NCBI RefSeq assembly: GCF_900187355.1
Contig: NZ_LT906451.1
Span: 1,178,501-1,242,500, forward strand
Direction: 5' to 3'
DNA length: 64,000 nt
Origin: Legionella lansingensis
GTDB taxonomy: Bacteria > Pseudomonadota > Gammaproteobacteria > Legionellales > Legionellaceae
In this document: positions 16,664 to 25,095 of the stretch, piece after piece
Position numbering within the stretch: the stretch's first letter is position 1
Layout: each line of letters opens with the position of its first letter
Position numbers and translations under genes: made by a program
The notes under the pieces: model-generated
Told to the model about the DNA's origin: nothing
Databases searched by the model: none
The model's input: the letters and a program-made list of their open reading frames with translations, nothing else

Positions 16664-17111
16664 ATGGGTTAGCGAAACCTAATTTTTTAAGTAACTGTAT
16701 TTCTAGGGTTTGCATGATCTCTGCATCATTTTCCTCAATATGATCATAGCCTAGTAAGTGTAAAATCCCGTGAACGACAATATGTGCCCAGTGCTCTTTT
16801 AATGGTTTGTCTTGCTCGATACTTTCCTTTTCTAAAATTGCAGGGCAAATGATTACATCACCAAGTAAAGGGTACTCCAGCTCAATATTATCGGGAATAG
16901 TACTTGGAAATGCGAGCACATTCGTTGGCTTGTCTTTTTTCCTGTAGGTGCGATTTAATTGCCTGATCTCCTCCTGATCCACCAACCGCAATGTTAGCTC
17001 AGCTGCATCCATATGCTCAATCAGTGGTAATTGTGCCCAGCTAATGAGAAGGTTGCGCTCCACAGGAATAGCCGCTTTACAGGCGAATTGTACATCAATG
17101 TGATAACTCAT
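16635..17111 (-). CDS. ybeY: endoribonuclease YbeY, rRNA maturation factor
   Basis: A 158-residue UPF0054 protein with the diagnostic zinc motif HGILHLLGYDH and the upstream TNVLAFPS and LGDVIICP segments. YbeY is a metal-dependent single-strand RNase needed for 16S rRNA 3' end maturation and ribosome quality control. It overlaps ybeZ by four bases and corC by up to 29, so the three form a tight operon. The start at 17111 is supported by coupling to the ybeZ stop. Length matches the family (about 150-165). Confidence 0.95.
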   Translation of the reverse strand: MSYHIDVQFACKAAIPVERNLLISWAQLPLIEHMDAAELTLRLVDQEEIRQLNRTYRKKDKPTNVLAFPSTIPDNIELEYPLLGDVIICPAILEKESIEQDKPLKEHWAHIVVHGILHLLGYDHIEENDAEIMQTLEIQLLKKLGFANPYETEDNQVE

Positions 17112-18061
17112 TCGCTCTCATCCCTTTTTACTGTATCGTAAGAGTCAATGATGCGTGAAACCAAAGGGTGTCTAACCACTTCACGACTCGTAAAATAATG
17201 GATGCTGATATCAGGAATATGAGCAAGTAGTTTGACTGCATGGACCAAGCCCGATTCTGTTCCCTTAGGTAGGTCAATTTGAGTGACATCACCCGTAATA
17301 ACTGTTTTAGATTTAAAACCCATTCTCGTTAGAAACATTTTCATTTGAGGCACGGTTGTATTTTGTGCTTCATCAAGAATAATAAACGCTTCATTTAATG
17401 TTCTTCCTCGCATGAAGGCGAGAGGGAGCACTTCAATGACATCCGTTTGAATCAGCTTTTGTGTTTCTTTAAAGCCTATCATTTCATACAAGGCATCGTA
17501 AATAGGGCGTAAATAAGGCAGAACTTTTTCTACCAAATCGCCTGGGAGAAAACCTAATTTCTCACCAGCCTCCACCGCTGGTCTTACAAAAACCAGGCGT
17601 TGAACTTCTCCTTTCTCAAAAGCTTCAATCGCTTTAGATACAGCGAGATAAGTCTTACCTGTTCCTGCTGGGCCAATAGCAAACGTGATGTCATACTTAC
17701 TAATGCTATTGAGGTAATCAGCTTGTTTATTATTACGCGGAAGTATCGTTTTACGGCTCAATTTAATGGATTGGGACATAACAATTTGTGGGTCCTTATT
17801 TTCTAAGAATGAGTTCACTGTTTCAACTTGGATTGGTTCATTTGCGAGCTTGTATAGTTGTTTAATTACGTGCTTGGCTTTCAGTAAACCAGGATGCTCG
17901 TTGCCGAATAAAATCACTTCATCATGACCAATCTTGATGTTTATGTTAAAAAATAATTCGATTAATTTAATGTTTTCGTGGAAGGCGCCACATAAGTTGG
18001 CCAATTGCCTCGAATTTAAGGGGGAATAACTTAGTTTTTCGTTCTGTAATTTACTGCTCAA
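17108..18061 (-). CDS. ybeZ: PhoH-like ATPase YbeZ
   Basis: A 317-residue PhoH-family P-loop protein: Walker A AIGPAGTGKTYLA near residue 130, Walker B IILDEAQNT, and the TRMGFKSKTVITGDVTQIDLPKG segment, with an N-terminal KH-like region around the IKIGHDEVILFG stretch. It works with YbeY in RNA metabolism and heat-stress ribosome function. It is first in the ybeZ-ybeY-corC operon. miaB, the usual upstream neighbour, is absent: about 180 bases upstream a palindromic repeat and an IS element begin. Confidence 0.93.
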   Translation of the reverse strand: MSSKLQNEKLSYSPLNSRQLANLCGAFHENIKLIELFFNINIKIGHDEVILFGNEHPGLLKAKHVIKQLYKLANEPIQVETVNSFLENKDPQIVMSQSIKLSRKTILPRNNKQADYLNSISKYDITFAIGPAGTGKTYLAVSKAIEAFEKGEVQRLVFVRPAVEAGEKLGFLPGDLVEKVLPYLRPIYDALYEMIGFKETQKLIQTDVIEVLPLAFMRGRTLNEAFIILDEAQNTTVPQMKMFLTRMGFKSKTVITGDVTQIDLPKGTESGLVHAVKLLAHIPDISIHYFTSREVVRHPLVSRIIDSYDTVKRDESE

Positions 18062-18252
18062 TGTTTAAATAAAAAAGTTGGTTGCTTATAACTAAAGAAT
18101 AGTTCATAAATCTGATGTTTCGCAAGGTTCAAGCCTATTCATGCAAGAAGCTAAAACAGGAAGGGGCTCAGATTCTAACTACCTGATTAAACAGTTAATA
18201 ATTATACAACCTTCCTATGGTTTTTACAATGGGGTAGGTTGGGCCTTGGCCC

Positions 18253-19695
18253 ATAGCCGTCAGGCTAAGAAAGAAATTGTTTGTTTAACTTATTGAAATA
18301 ATAATAAAAAAAGCTAGAGTACCCTTTTAAATTTTTTCCCGCCAGGAAAACAACCAAAAGGGACTCTATGCTGCTGGATACCCTATCAAATATTCCTCAA
18401 GAAATCTTTAAATTTTTTACTTATGAAGCGGATCGGATAGGAAAGGAAACAGGTTTTCAGAAACGCCGTTCAAAATTGACACCTAGTGTTTTTATAAAAT
18501 CATTGATAACGCTCTGTTTTTCAGAACATTTTAATTTGGAACTTTTCTGTGGATTGGTAAAAACGCAAAAAGTTTATATCAAAAAACAATCATTACATGA
18601 GCGATTTAACGAACGAACAGCCGGATTTCTTAAAGCCTTTTCATTATTCTGTTTAAAGCACTTTCAAATGAAAAAGTTACCTCAACTCCAAGGATTGGAG
18701 CAATTTAGTAGCCTTAACATCATTGATAGCAGTACTATATCCTTACATCAGGCGCTGAATGAGCTTTTTAAAGGCAGTGGCGGAGCCGCATCCAGTTCCG
18801 CTATGAAAATCCAAATGATGTTTGATTATCTTGGTGGACAAATAAAAGAGCTTACTCTAACTTCGGGCTGTGATAACGATCAGGGCTTTGATAATTATTT
18901 TAATACTATTGAAAAAGGAGCTCTTTATTTAATGGATTTAGGTTATTTTAAACTGAACACGTTTAAGAAAATTATGGAAGAAAACGCTTTCTTCATAAGC
19001 CGCTTGCTCACCGGAACTAAACTTCTAACACAAGATAAGAAACCTTTTGATTTACTCGTTACCTTGGAGAATGCTGCACCATTCTTTTCTCAGCAGGTCC
19101 TTATGGGAGCAACGCATAAAATTCCTGTCCGCTTGGTCGCTCAACGATTACCACCAGTCATTGCCGAGCAAAGGCGGAGAAGACTTATAAAAGATCATCG
19201 TCGCCGTGGTTCCACACCAAACCAGGAATCGTTGGCTTTACAAAGTTGGTCTATTTATATTACCAATACCTCTGAAACTCAAATCAATAATAAAGCAATT
19301 CATCAAACGTATGCTTTACGATGGCAGGTAGAACTCCTCTTTAAATTAAGTAAATCCTTAATGCATATTGACTCTATCAAAACTAAAAAGTTTGCTCGAG
19401 TGATTATTGAAACCTATGGTAAGTTTATTGCAATGATGCTTTTGTTTTTGCTATGCAATCCCATGCGCAACATAGAAGGCAAACAACTCTCTTTTTATAA
19501 AGCCTGTCACCAACTAAGTTCCAAGGCTACTGGATTGATTATCGCCCTCATGTCTCCTTATCGATTAAAGCATTTCTTGAATGATTTCTATGAAAATCTC
19601 TCCCTCTTTGCTATCAAAGATTCAAAAAAGAAACCTCTTTTGACCTTTGACTTCTGCGAAGGAGAGTGCTTTTAAACTCTTAGCCTGACGGCTAT
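18253..19695 (+). mobile_element. complete IS4-family insertion sequence, copy 1
   Basis: A 1443-bp element bounded by 18-bp perfect terminal inverted repeats beginning ATAGCCGTCAGGCTAAG (18253-18270 and 19678-19695). It carries one transposase gene. Immediately outside both ends lies the same 12-bp direct repeat, GGGCCTTGGCCC (18241-18252 and 19696-19707), which is the target duplication; IS4-family elements typically duplicate about 9-12 bp. The intact ends, intact transposase and a second copy with identical protein sequence at the end of the window indicate a recent, probably active element. Confidence 0.95.
18368..19675 (+). CDS. IS4-family DDE transposase
   Basis: A 435-residue DDE transposase. 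The catalytic acids fit SLNIIDSSTISLH (first Asp) and LYLMDLGYFKL (second Asp). The IS4 signature Y-2-R-3-E-6-K is present as YALRWQVELLFKLSK, giving the catalytic Glu. The central region between the second Asp and the Glu is long and beta-rich, as in IS4 proteins. It catalyses cut-and-paste transposition of its own element. A GGGA lies just upstream of the ATG. No frameshift or stop disturbs it, and the visible part of the second copy has the same sequence. Confidence 0.95.
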   Translation: MLLDTLSNIPQEIFKFFTYEADRIGKETGFQKRRSKLTPSVFIKSLITLCFSEHFNLELFCGLVKTQKVYIKKQSLHERFNERTAGFLKAFSLFCLKHFQMKKLPQLQGLEQFSSLNIIDSSTISLHQALNELFKGSGGAASSSAMKIQMMFDYLGGQIKELTLTSGCDNDQGFDNYFNTIEKGALYLMDLGYFKLNTFKKIMEENAFFISRLLTGTKLLTQDKKPFDLLVTLENAAPFFSQQVLMGATHKIPVRLVAQRLPPVIAEQRRRRLIKDHRRRGSTPNQESLALQSWSIYITNTSETQINNKAIHQTYALRWQVELLFKLSKSLMHIDSIKTKKFARVIIETYGKFIAMMLLFLLCNPMRNIEGKQLSFYKACHQLSSKATGLIIALMSPYRLKHFLNDFYENLSLFAIKDSKKKPLLTFDFCEGECF

Positions 19696-19876
19696 GGGCC
19701 TTGGCCCAACATTAAAAATGATACGATTTACAATTGTTGGGCCAAGACCCAGCCTACACGCATATCAAACTTGGAAAATCTGAGAATAATCCGTACAATT
19801 ACTGTAATTGTGTATACTATACAAAGTATTCGTTTGTGAATTGTAGTTTGATAGCTCCTTTATTGTTTCCTACCCT

Positions 19877-20704
19877 ATGATAGATTTACATTGTCACAGC
19901 AATTTTTCCGATGGGACACTTAGCCCTGCTGATCTTCTAAATAAGGCTTTTGAGTCAAATGTGAAAATGCTTGCTCTAACAGATCATGATACTACCGATG
20001 GTCTTGAGATGCTACATAAGGCTGCAAGTGCGTTGCCTATTAAAATCATTGATGGCATCGAACTAAGTGCATGCTGGAAGAAACATGATATTCATATCAT
20101 TGGCTTAAATATCAGTCCAGAAGACAAGGGTATGCAGTCTTTAATCTACAGACAAAGTCAAAACAGGACAATTCGTGCCCGGCAAATTGCTGAACAGCTG
20201 AAACTCTGGGGAGTGGTGGAGGCTTATAATAAAGCCTGTGATATTGCTGGCCATGAACGTGTTGGTAGGCCTCATTTTGCCCAAGTGTTGATTAATGAAG
20301 GTCTAGTGTCTGATATGCAAACAGCCTTTAAACGCTTTTTAGGCAGAGGACGTCCGGCTTATGTTCGTACCTCATGGCTAAGTTTGACAGAGGCAGTGGA
20401 GGGAATAACCGAGGCTAATGGCGAGGCTGTTTTGGCTCACCCATTGAAATATTCTTTGACTCGAACAAAACTCTATGAGCTAATTACCGATTTTAAAAAG
20501 GCTGGTGGCAGGGGGCTTGAAGTCATTTCGGGGGATATGACGGCTTTACAGATTGATGAGATGGCTTCACTTTGCCAACGTTTTCAACTTCTTGGATCTA
20601 CAGGGTCTGATTACCATGGTGATATATTCTCGCGTATTTCTATTGGAAGACAGCCACAACTGCCGGTAAACTGTAGGCCAATTTGGCATCTATGGAACAT
20701 ATAA
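19877..20704 (+). CDS. rnm: PHP-domain 5'-nuclease, RNase AM type
   Basis: A 275-residue PHP phosphoesterase with metal-binding motifs DLHCHSNFSDG, LTDHDTTDG, GIELSACW, VLAHPLKY and GSDYHG. It matches the YciV/TrpH group, now known as RNase AM, which trims 5' ends of rRNA and degrades short oligonucleotides with 5'-3' polarity. It starts a six-gene run with yciO, trpS, scpA, scpB and rluB, and the next start is 12 bases after its stop. The promoter must lie between the IS-split repeat and the ATG; no single convincing -35/-10 pair was picked. Confidence 0.88.
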   Translation: MIDLHCHSNFSDGTLSPADLLNKAFESNVKMLALTDHDTTDGLEMLHKAASALPIKIIDGIELSACWKKHDIHIIGLNISPEDKGMQSLIYRQSQNRTIRARQIAEQLKLWGVVEAYNKACDIAGHERVGRPHFAQVLINEGLVSDMQTAFKRFLGRGRPAYVRTSWLSLTEAVEGITEANGEAVLAHPLKYSLTRTKLYELITDFKKAGGRGLEVISGDMTALQIDEMASLCQRFQLLGSTGSDYHGDIFSRISIGRQPQLPVNCRPIWHLWNI

Positions 20705-20715
20705 CAGGGGACTTT

Positions 20716-21336
20716 ATGAGTCAGTTCTTTGCAATTCATCCTGATAATCCGCAAGCGCGCTTATTAAGACAAGCAGCAAACATCATTGAAGAAGGTGGGG
20801 TGATTGTTTACCCAACTGATTCAGGCTATGCCTTTGGATGCAAGTTGGGAAACAAAGCAGCACTGGAACGCATTAGACGGTTACGACAACTGGATAAAAA
20901 TCATAACATGACTTTGGTTTGTCAAGATTTGTCTCAATTAGGAACTTACGCAAAGGTATCAAACTCCATTTTTCGCCTACTCAAGGCATTTACTCCCGGT
21001 TCCTATACATTCATTTTAAATGCTACTCATGAAGTACCGAGGTTAATGCTTCATCCAAAACGTAAAACATTGGGATTAAGGGTCCCGGATAACAGTATCA
21101 CCTTAGCTTTGTTAGAATGCTTGGATGCTCCTTTGATGAGCACAACGTTAATTTTACCTGGAGCAACAGCTCCTCTAAGTGAGCCTGCAGCGATTAGAGA
21201 TTTATTGGGCGAGCAAATTGATTTGATCATTGATGGTGGTAATTGCGGCCATGAGCCAACCACGGTTGTGGATCTTACTGGTGATTATCCGGTAATCATT
21301 CGTGAAGGCAAAGGTGATCCAGAACCTTTTAGATAA
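20716..21336 (+). CDS. yciO: Sua5/YciO/YrdC-family protein YciO
   Basis: A 206-residue YrdC-fold protein with the RNA and nucleotide-binding surface typical of the family: GGVIVYPTDSGYAFGC, then KNHNMTLVCQDLSQL, SYTFILNATHEVPR, LGLRVPDN and a C-terminal VVDLTGDYPVIIREGKGD. TsaC/Sua5 makes threonylcarbamoyl-AMP for tRNA t6A; YciO is a paralogue whose role is less clear. The ORF reaches further upstream, but the ATG at 20716 is preceded by AGGGGAC, so it is chosen. The position next to rnm matches the YciV-YciO pairing in enterobacteria. Confidence 0.88.
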   Translation: MSQFFAIHPDNPQARLLRQAANIIEEGGVIVYPTDSGYAFGCKLGNKAALERIRRLRQLDKNHNMTLVCQDLSQLGTYAKVSNSIFRLLKAFTPGSYTFILNATHEVPRLMLHPKRKTLGLRVPDNSITLALLECLDAPLMSTTLILPGATAPLSEPAAIRDLLGEQIDLIIDGGNCGHEPTTVVDLTGDYPVIIREGKGDPEPFR

Positions 21337-21362
21337 TTTTTAAGATAGAATGAAGGATTTTG

Positions 21363-22577
21363 ATGTCAGCTATATTTAATGTGAGTAAGCGCGTAGTCTC
21401 AGGTATGCGAGCCAGTGGTCGTTTACATCTAGGTCATTATCACGGTGTGATCCAAAATTGGATAAAATTGCAACATCAATATGATTGTTATTTCTTTGTT
21501 GCTGATTGGCATGGTTTAACTACCCGCTATGATGAACCTGGTTTTATTGAGCAAATTTTATGGGATATGGTCGTTGATTGGCTTGCTTGTGGAATCAATC
21601 CCAACTTATCCAAAATCTTTATTCAATCTTGGGTTCCTGAGCACGCAGAATTGCATCTCTTATTGTCCATGATAACGCCTTTAGGATGGCTGGAACGTGT
21701 TCCGAGCTATAAGGACCAGCAAGAAAAATTGCACGATAAGGATTTATCGACGTTTGGTTTTTTAGGCTATCCTTTACTGCAAAGTGCTGATGTCTTGCTT
21801 TATAAAGCGGATTATGTCCCCGTCGGTGAAGACCAAGTTCCGCATATTGAACTTACCCGAGAAATTGCCAGACGTTTTAATTATATTTACGGTCGTGAAC
21901 CCAATTTTGAAATGCTAGCCTTTGAAGCGATTAAAAAAATGGGTAAGAAAAACAGCCAGCTGTACAGTGAACTACGCAGACAATTTCAGCAAGATGGTGA
22001 CCACGAATCGTTAAACACAGCGAAGGCCCTATTGACTAACCAACACAATCTCTCTATAGGAGACAAAGAGAGATTACTAGGTTATTTAGATGGTACAGGA
22101 AAAATAATCCTTCCCGAACCTCAACCTATGCTTACCGAAACCTCTAAAATGCCAGGCACTGATGGCCAAAAAATGTCGAAATCATATAATAACACCATCA
22201 GCTTGCGTGAGGATTTAACACAGGTTGAGAAAAAAATCTTGACCATGCCAACTGATCCTGCACGGGTTAAACGTACTGATCCAGGTGAGCCAGATAGGTG
22301 CCCACTTTGGCAATTACACAAAATTTATTCCTCAGAATCCGTTAAAGATTGGGCACAGACTGGATGCCGTACCGCAGGGATAGGCTGTGTTGATTGTAAA
22401 CGTCCTGTTATTGATGCGATTCAACAGGAGTTACAACCCATTCAAGCGGCAATCAAAGAATATGAGGCGGACCTTGGTTCTGTTAAGCGAATAGTCGCTG
22501 AGGGAAGCGAGTCAGCCAGAGAAGAAGCGAACAAAACCATGAGTGATGTTCGAGAAGCGATGGGTTTGGATTATTAA
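21363..22577 (+). CDS. trpS: tryptophanyl-tRNA synthetase
   Basis: A 404-residue class I synthetase with the HIGH-type motif HLGHYHG and KMSKS, plus YPLLQSADVLLYKADYVPVGEDQ, which shapes the tryptophan pocket. It charges tRNA-Trp. It is longer than the E. coli enzyme (about 334 residues), with an insertion between the Rossmann fold and KMSKS and a C-terminal GIGCVDCKRPV segment seen in the longer bacterial TrpRS type. A TTG precedes the ATG in frame, but AAGGA spacing favours the ATG at 21363. The stop abuts the scpA start directly (TAAATG). Confidence 0.95.
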   Translation: MSAIFNVSKRVVSGMRASGRLHLGHYHGVIQNWIKLQHQYDCYFFVADWHGLTTRYDEPGFIEQILWDMVVDWLACGINPNLSKIFIQSWVPEHAELHLLLSMITPLGWLERVPSYKDQQEKLHDKDLSTFGFLGYPLLQSADVLLYKADYVPVGEDQVPHIELTREIARRFNYIYGREPNFEMLAFEAIKKMGKKNSQLYSELRRQFQQDGDHESLNTAKALLTNQHNLSIGDKERLLGYLDGTGKIILPEPQPMLTETSKMPGTDGQKMSKSYNNTISLREDLTQVEKKILTMPTDPARVKRTDPGEPDRCPLWQLHKIYSSESVKDWAQTGCRTAGIGCVDCKRPVIDAIQQELQPIQAAIKEYEADLGSVKRIVAEGSESAREEANKTMSDVREAMGLDY

Positions 22578-23387
22578 ATGACCATGCACATGGAAGCTGA
22601 CTCTGCTTTTGTGGTAGCGGTGGTTGCCGGTCAACCATTCACAGAAGTGCCGGCTGATTTATTTATTCCACCAGATGCACTAGAGGTTCTGCTAGATTCT
22701 TTTTCAGGGCCACTGGATTTATTACTTTATCTTATTCGACGACAAAATATCGATATATTAGATATTCCTATCGCGCTCATTACTCAGCAATACATGCAGT
22801 ATATCCACTTGATGGAAAAACACCGACTCGAATTAGCTGCAGAATATTTGCTTATGGCCGCCATGCTTGCTGAGATAAAATCACGTCTACTCTTACCTTC
22901 TTATCCGCAGGGAGAAGAAGACATTGAAGAGGATCCTCGATTAGCACTTGTAGAAAAACTGCAGGCCTACGAACAAATTAAACATGCAGCGATGTTATTG
23001 GATGATTTGACGCGATGCGAACGAGACATTTTCCCTGTTGTTCTCTTCTTAGAAAAAAATGAACAAACGATTGTCTACCCAGATGTGGAATTGTCATTGA
23101 TAGTTAATATCATGCGAGATTTATTACAACGCCAGAGCCATTTAAGTCACCATCAGATTATGCGAGAACCATTATCAGTCAGAGACCGTATGACAACGGT
23201 CCTTGACAGGATACGTAAGGAGAGAACAATACCCTTTGAGCAATTATTTAAACGGGGAGAAGGGCGTATGGGGCTAGCTGTTACTTTATTGGCTATTCTT
23301 GAATTAGCCAGACAATCATTGCTAGTCATAACACAAGTAAATCCATTTAAAACGATTCATTTACAGGCAGTGCATGATGATGGATGA
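22578..23387 (+). CDS. scpA: segregation and condensation protein A
   Basis: A 269-residue ScpA kleisin: the N-terminal SMC-binding part carries DSFSGPLDLLLYLIRRQNID and ALITQQYMQYI, followed by LAAEYLLMAAMLAEIKSRLLLP, and the C-terminal winged helix ends before ITQVNPF. ScpA bridges SMC heads and, with ScpB, forms the condensin that organises and segregates the chromosome. An N-terminal extension of about 35 residues precedes the conserved core, and ATGs at codons 1, 3 and 5 are all possible starts. It overlaps scpB by 14 bases. Confidence 0.94.
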   Translation: MTMHMEADSAFVVAVVAGQPFTEVPADLFIPPDALEVLLDSFSGPLDLLLYLIRRQNIDILDIPIALITQQYMQYIHLMEKHRLELAAEYLLMAAMLAEIKSRLLLPSYPQGEEDIEEDPRLALVEKLQAYEQIKHAAMLLDDLTRCERDIFPVVLFLEKNEQTIVYPDVELSLIVNIMRDLLQRQSHLSHHQIMREPLSVRDRMTTVLDRIRKERTIPFEQLFKRGEGRMGLAVTLLAILELARQSLLVITQVNPFKTIHLQAVHDDG

Positions 23388-23955
23388 CATGCAAATAAAA
23401 CGAATTGTCGAGGCTTTGCTTATGCACGCCAATGAACCTTTATCAGTCGAGAAATTACAAGCAGCATTTGAAGAATGGGAAAGACCCAGTCTGCAACAAT
23501 TACGCACAGCCTTGCTGCAACTCGCCGCGGATTATGAAACTCATGCCATTGAGTTGAAATGTCTAGCGAGTGGTTATCGCTTTCAAACAAGGGTAGAATA
23601 TAGTAGTTGGATAAATCGCTTATCTGTTGAAAAACCGGCTAAGTATTCTCGAGCCTTGTTAGAGACGTTGGCTATTATTGCTTATCGGCAACCCGTTACT
23701 CGTGCTGATATTGAAGATATTCGTGGGGTCTCTGTGAGTAGCTCTATTTTAAAGACATTACTTGAAAGAGAATGGATAAAAATAGCTGGACATCGTGAAG
23801 TTCCTGGCAAGCCAGCCGTGTACGCGACAACCAAGATTTTCCTCGATTATTTTAATTTACAAGGTCTTAGTGACCTACCATCACCGACGGAAATGAATGA
23901 GTCGTTAATGGTGTTCACTGAACCGGCTTTAGTACAAGAGTGTATAGAAGAATGA
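23374..23955 (+). CDS. scpB: segregation and condensation protein B
   Basis: A 193-residue ScpB with two winged helices: IKRIVEALLMHANEPLSVEKL at the start and SRALLETLAIIAYRQPVTRADIEDIRGV in the middle, then LLEREWIKIAGHREVPGKPAVYATT. It dimerises and binds the ScpA linker in the SMC-ScpAB complex. Three consecutive in-frame ATGs lie at 23374, 23377 and 23380; any could be used inside the scpA coding end. Its stop overlaps the rluB start as ATGA. Confidence 0.94.
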   Translation: MMMDDMQIKRIVEALLMHANEPLSVEKLQAAFEEWERPSLQQLRTALLQLAADYETHAIELKCLASGYRFQTRVEYSSWINRLSVEKPAKYSRALLETLAIIAYRQPVTRADIEDIRGVSVSSSILKTLLEREWIKIAGHREVPGKPAVYATTKIFLDYFNLQGLSDLPSPTEMNESLMVFTEPALVQECIEE

Positions 23956-24692
23956 AGGAAAGATTGCAAAAGATTTTAAGTCAGGCGGGGCTTGGTTCAA
24001 GAAGAGAAATGGAACGTTGGATCGAGTCAGGATTGATCCAAATCAATGGTGTGGTAGCAAAATTAGGAGATGTGGCTGGTCCTCAGGATAAAATTAGTGT
24101 GCGGGGGCGGTTGATAGCTAATCCATTAAAGCATCAAGACAATACCAGAATCTTGGTTTACCATAAACCAGTAGGAGAAATTTCCAGTCGCAGAGATCCC
24201 AAACACAATAAAACGGTATTTGACCATTTACCCTGTCTAAAACGTGGTCGTTGGATCCAAGTGGGCCGTTTAGATATTAATACATCTGGTTTATTAATTT
24301 TTACGAATAATGGTGAGCTAGCCAATCGACTGATGCACCCTAAATTTGGCTTGGAAAGGGAATATGCGGTTCGTGTTCATGGGCAAGTGACACAAGCTGC
24401 ATTGAGCGCAATGTTAAAAGGGATCGAATTGGAAGATGGGTTTGCCCAATTTAAACGCATTGAATTTCGCGGCGGCGAAGGTACTAACTCCTGGTATCAC
24501 GTTGTACTTACAGAAGGGCGAAATCGAGAGGTACGAAGACTCTGGCAATCCCAAGGCATCGAGGTAAGCCGTCTGATCCGCATTCGCTATGGAAAACTAA
24601 CCATGCCCCGAGCGCTTGGACGTGGACGTTTTATGGAATTATCACCAAAAGAAGTAGACAGTTTTCTTTCTTCCCTTAAACTCGAGCTTTAA
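23952..24692 (+). CDS. rluB: 23S rRNA pseudouridine synthase RluB
   Basis: A 246-residue RsuA/RluB-family enzyme: an N-terminal S4 domain (LQKILSQAGLGSRREMERWI), a catalytic domain with the active-site Asp in GRLDINTSGLLIFTNNGE, and the EGRNREVRRLW and VSRLIRIRYG segments. It makes pseudouridine 2605 of 23S rRNA. The GTG at 23940 gives a longer ORF, but the ATG at 23952 overlaps the scpB stop (ATGA) and begins the conserved KERLQKIL segment. Last gene of the rnm-rluB run. Confidence 0.92.
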   Translation: MKERLQKILSQAGLGSRREMERWIESGLIQINGVVAKLGDVAGPQDKISVRGRLIANPLKHQDNTRILVYHKPVGEISSRRDPKHNKTVFDHLPCLKRGRWIQVGRLDINTSGLLIFTNNGELANRLMHPKFGLEREYAVRVHGQVTQAALSAMLKGIELEDGFAQFKRIEFRGGEGTNSWYHVVLTEGRNREVRRLWQSQGIEVSRLIRIRYGKLTMPRALGRGRFMELSPKEVDSFLSSLKLEL

Positions 24693-25095
24693 TTTTTTAA
24701 TTTGCCAATAACAAAAGGCTTCATCCTTCGGTCAGACAATACACCTTCTTTGTAATTACGTTACTTCCGCTTTGTAATTACGTCATCCTCCGCTAAAGCA
24801 AGAGATCCAGTATTGGCAAGGCTCTTCTGGACCCCTCCGCTTTCGCGGAGGGTGACGATAAGTATGTAAAATTTAATTTCCGCGATGACGACTATCTGTC
24901 CTCTCTTCTTATGACATTTCAATCACCATCGGTAATTCTTTTGCTGGCGTTATTTGGCATCTTGCTCTTCTAAAGGGCAGAAAAATTAGCGAATTACTAA
25001 TTCACGAAAGATAAAAAAAAATCAACTTGTTAATATTTTGTTAATATTGATTCTTTAAAATTTTATCGTCCGTTAATCAATTAGAGAGTATTTTT
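24693..25095. other. 403-bp intergenic region with repeats and effector promoter
   Basis: No credible gene. The left part holds a 13-bp direct repeat TTTGTAATTACGT (24749-24761 and 24771-24783). It also holds an inverted repeat CGTCATCCTCCGC (24781-24793) against GCGGAGGGTGACG (24845-24857), with 12 of 13 paired. That pair belongs to the CGTCATCCTC-type dispersed repeats also seen near 49593-49676. The right part is AT-rich and carries the PmrA box and promoter of the ankyrin gene. Confidence 0.75.
25029..25048 (+). promoter_or_regulatory. PmrA-box tandem operator
   Basis: GTTAATATT, two bases, then GTTAATATT: a perfect tandem repeat matching the Legionella PmrA consensus (cTTAATatT-N2-cTTAATatT) except for G at the first base of each half. 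A TAAAAT at 25056-25061 gives a -10 about ten bases after the second TTAAT core, a normal layout for an OmpR-type activator. The start codon follows 35 bases later. In L. pneumophila, PmrA directly activates many Dot/Icm effector genes. Confidence 0.8.

Larger units (their letters stand above)
18234..19757. repeat. palindromic repeat element split by the IS insertion
   Basis: Without the IS and one target copy, the flanks join into an element with arms GTAGGTTGGGCCTTGGCCCA.. and ..GTTGGGCCAAGACCCAGCC (right arm 19736-19757). These are a 22-bp inverted repeat with two mismatches around an AT-rich centre of about 26 bases. The left arm itself contains the perfect palindrome GGGCCTTGGCCC, into which the IS inserted. 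A relative (GTAGGTCGGGCCAAAGGCCC) abuts the second IS copy at 62665-62684. Confidence 0.75.
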
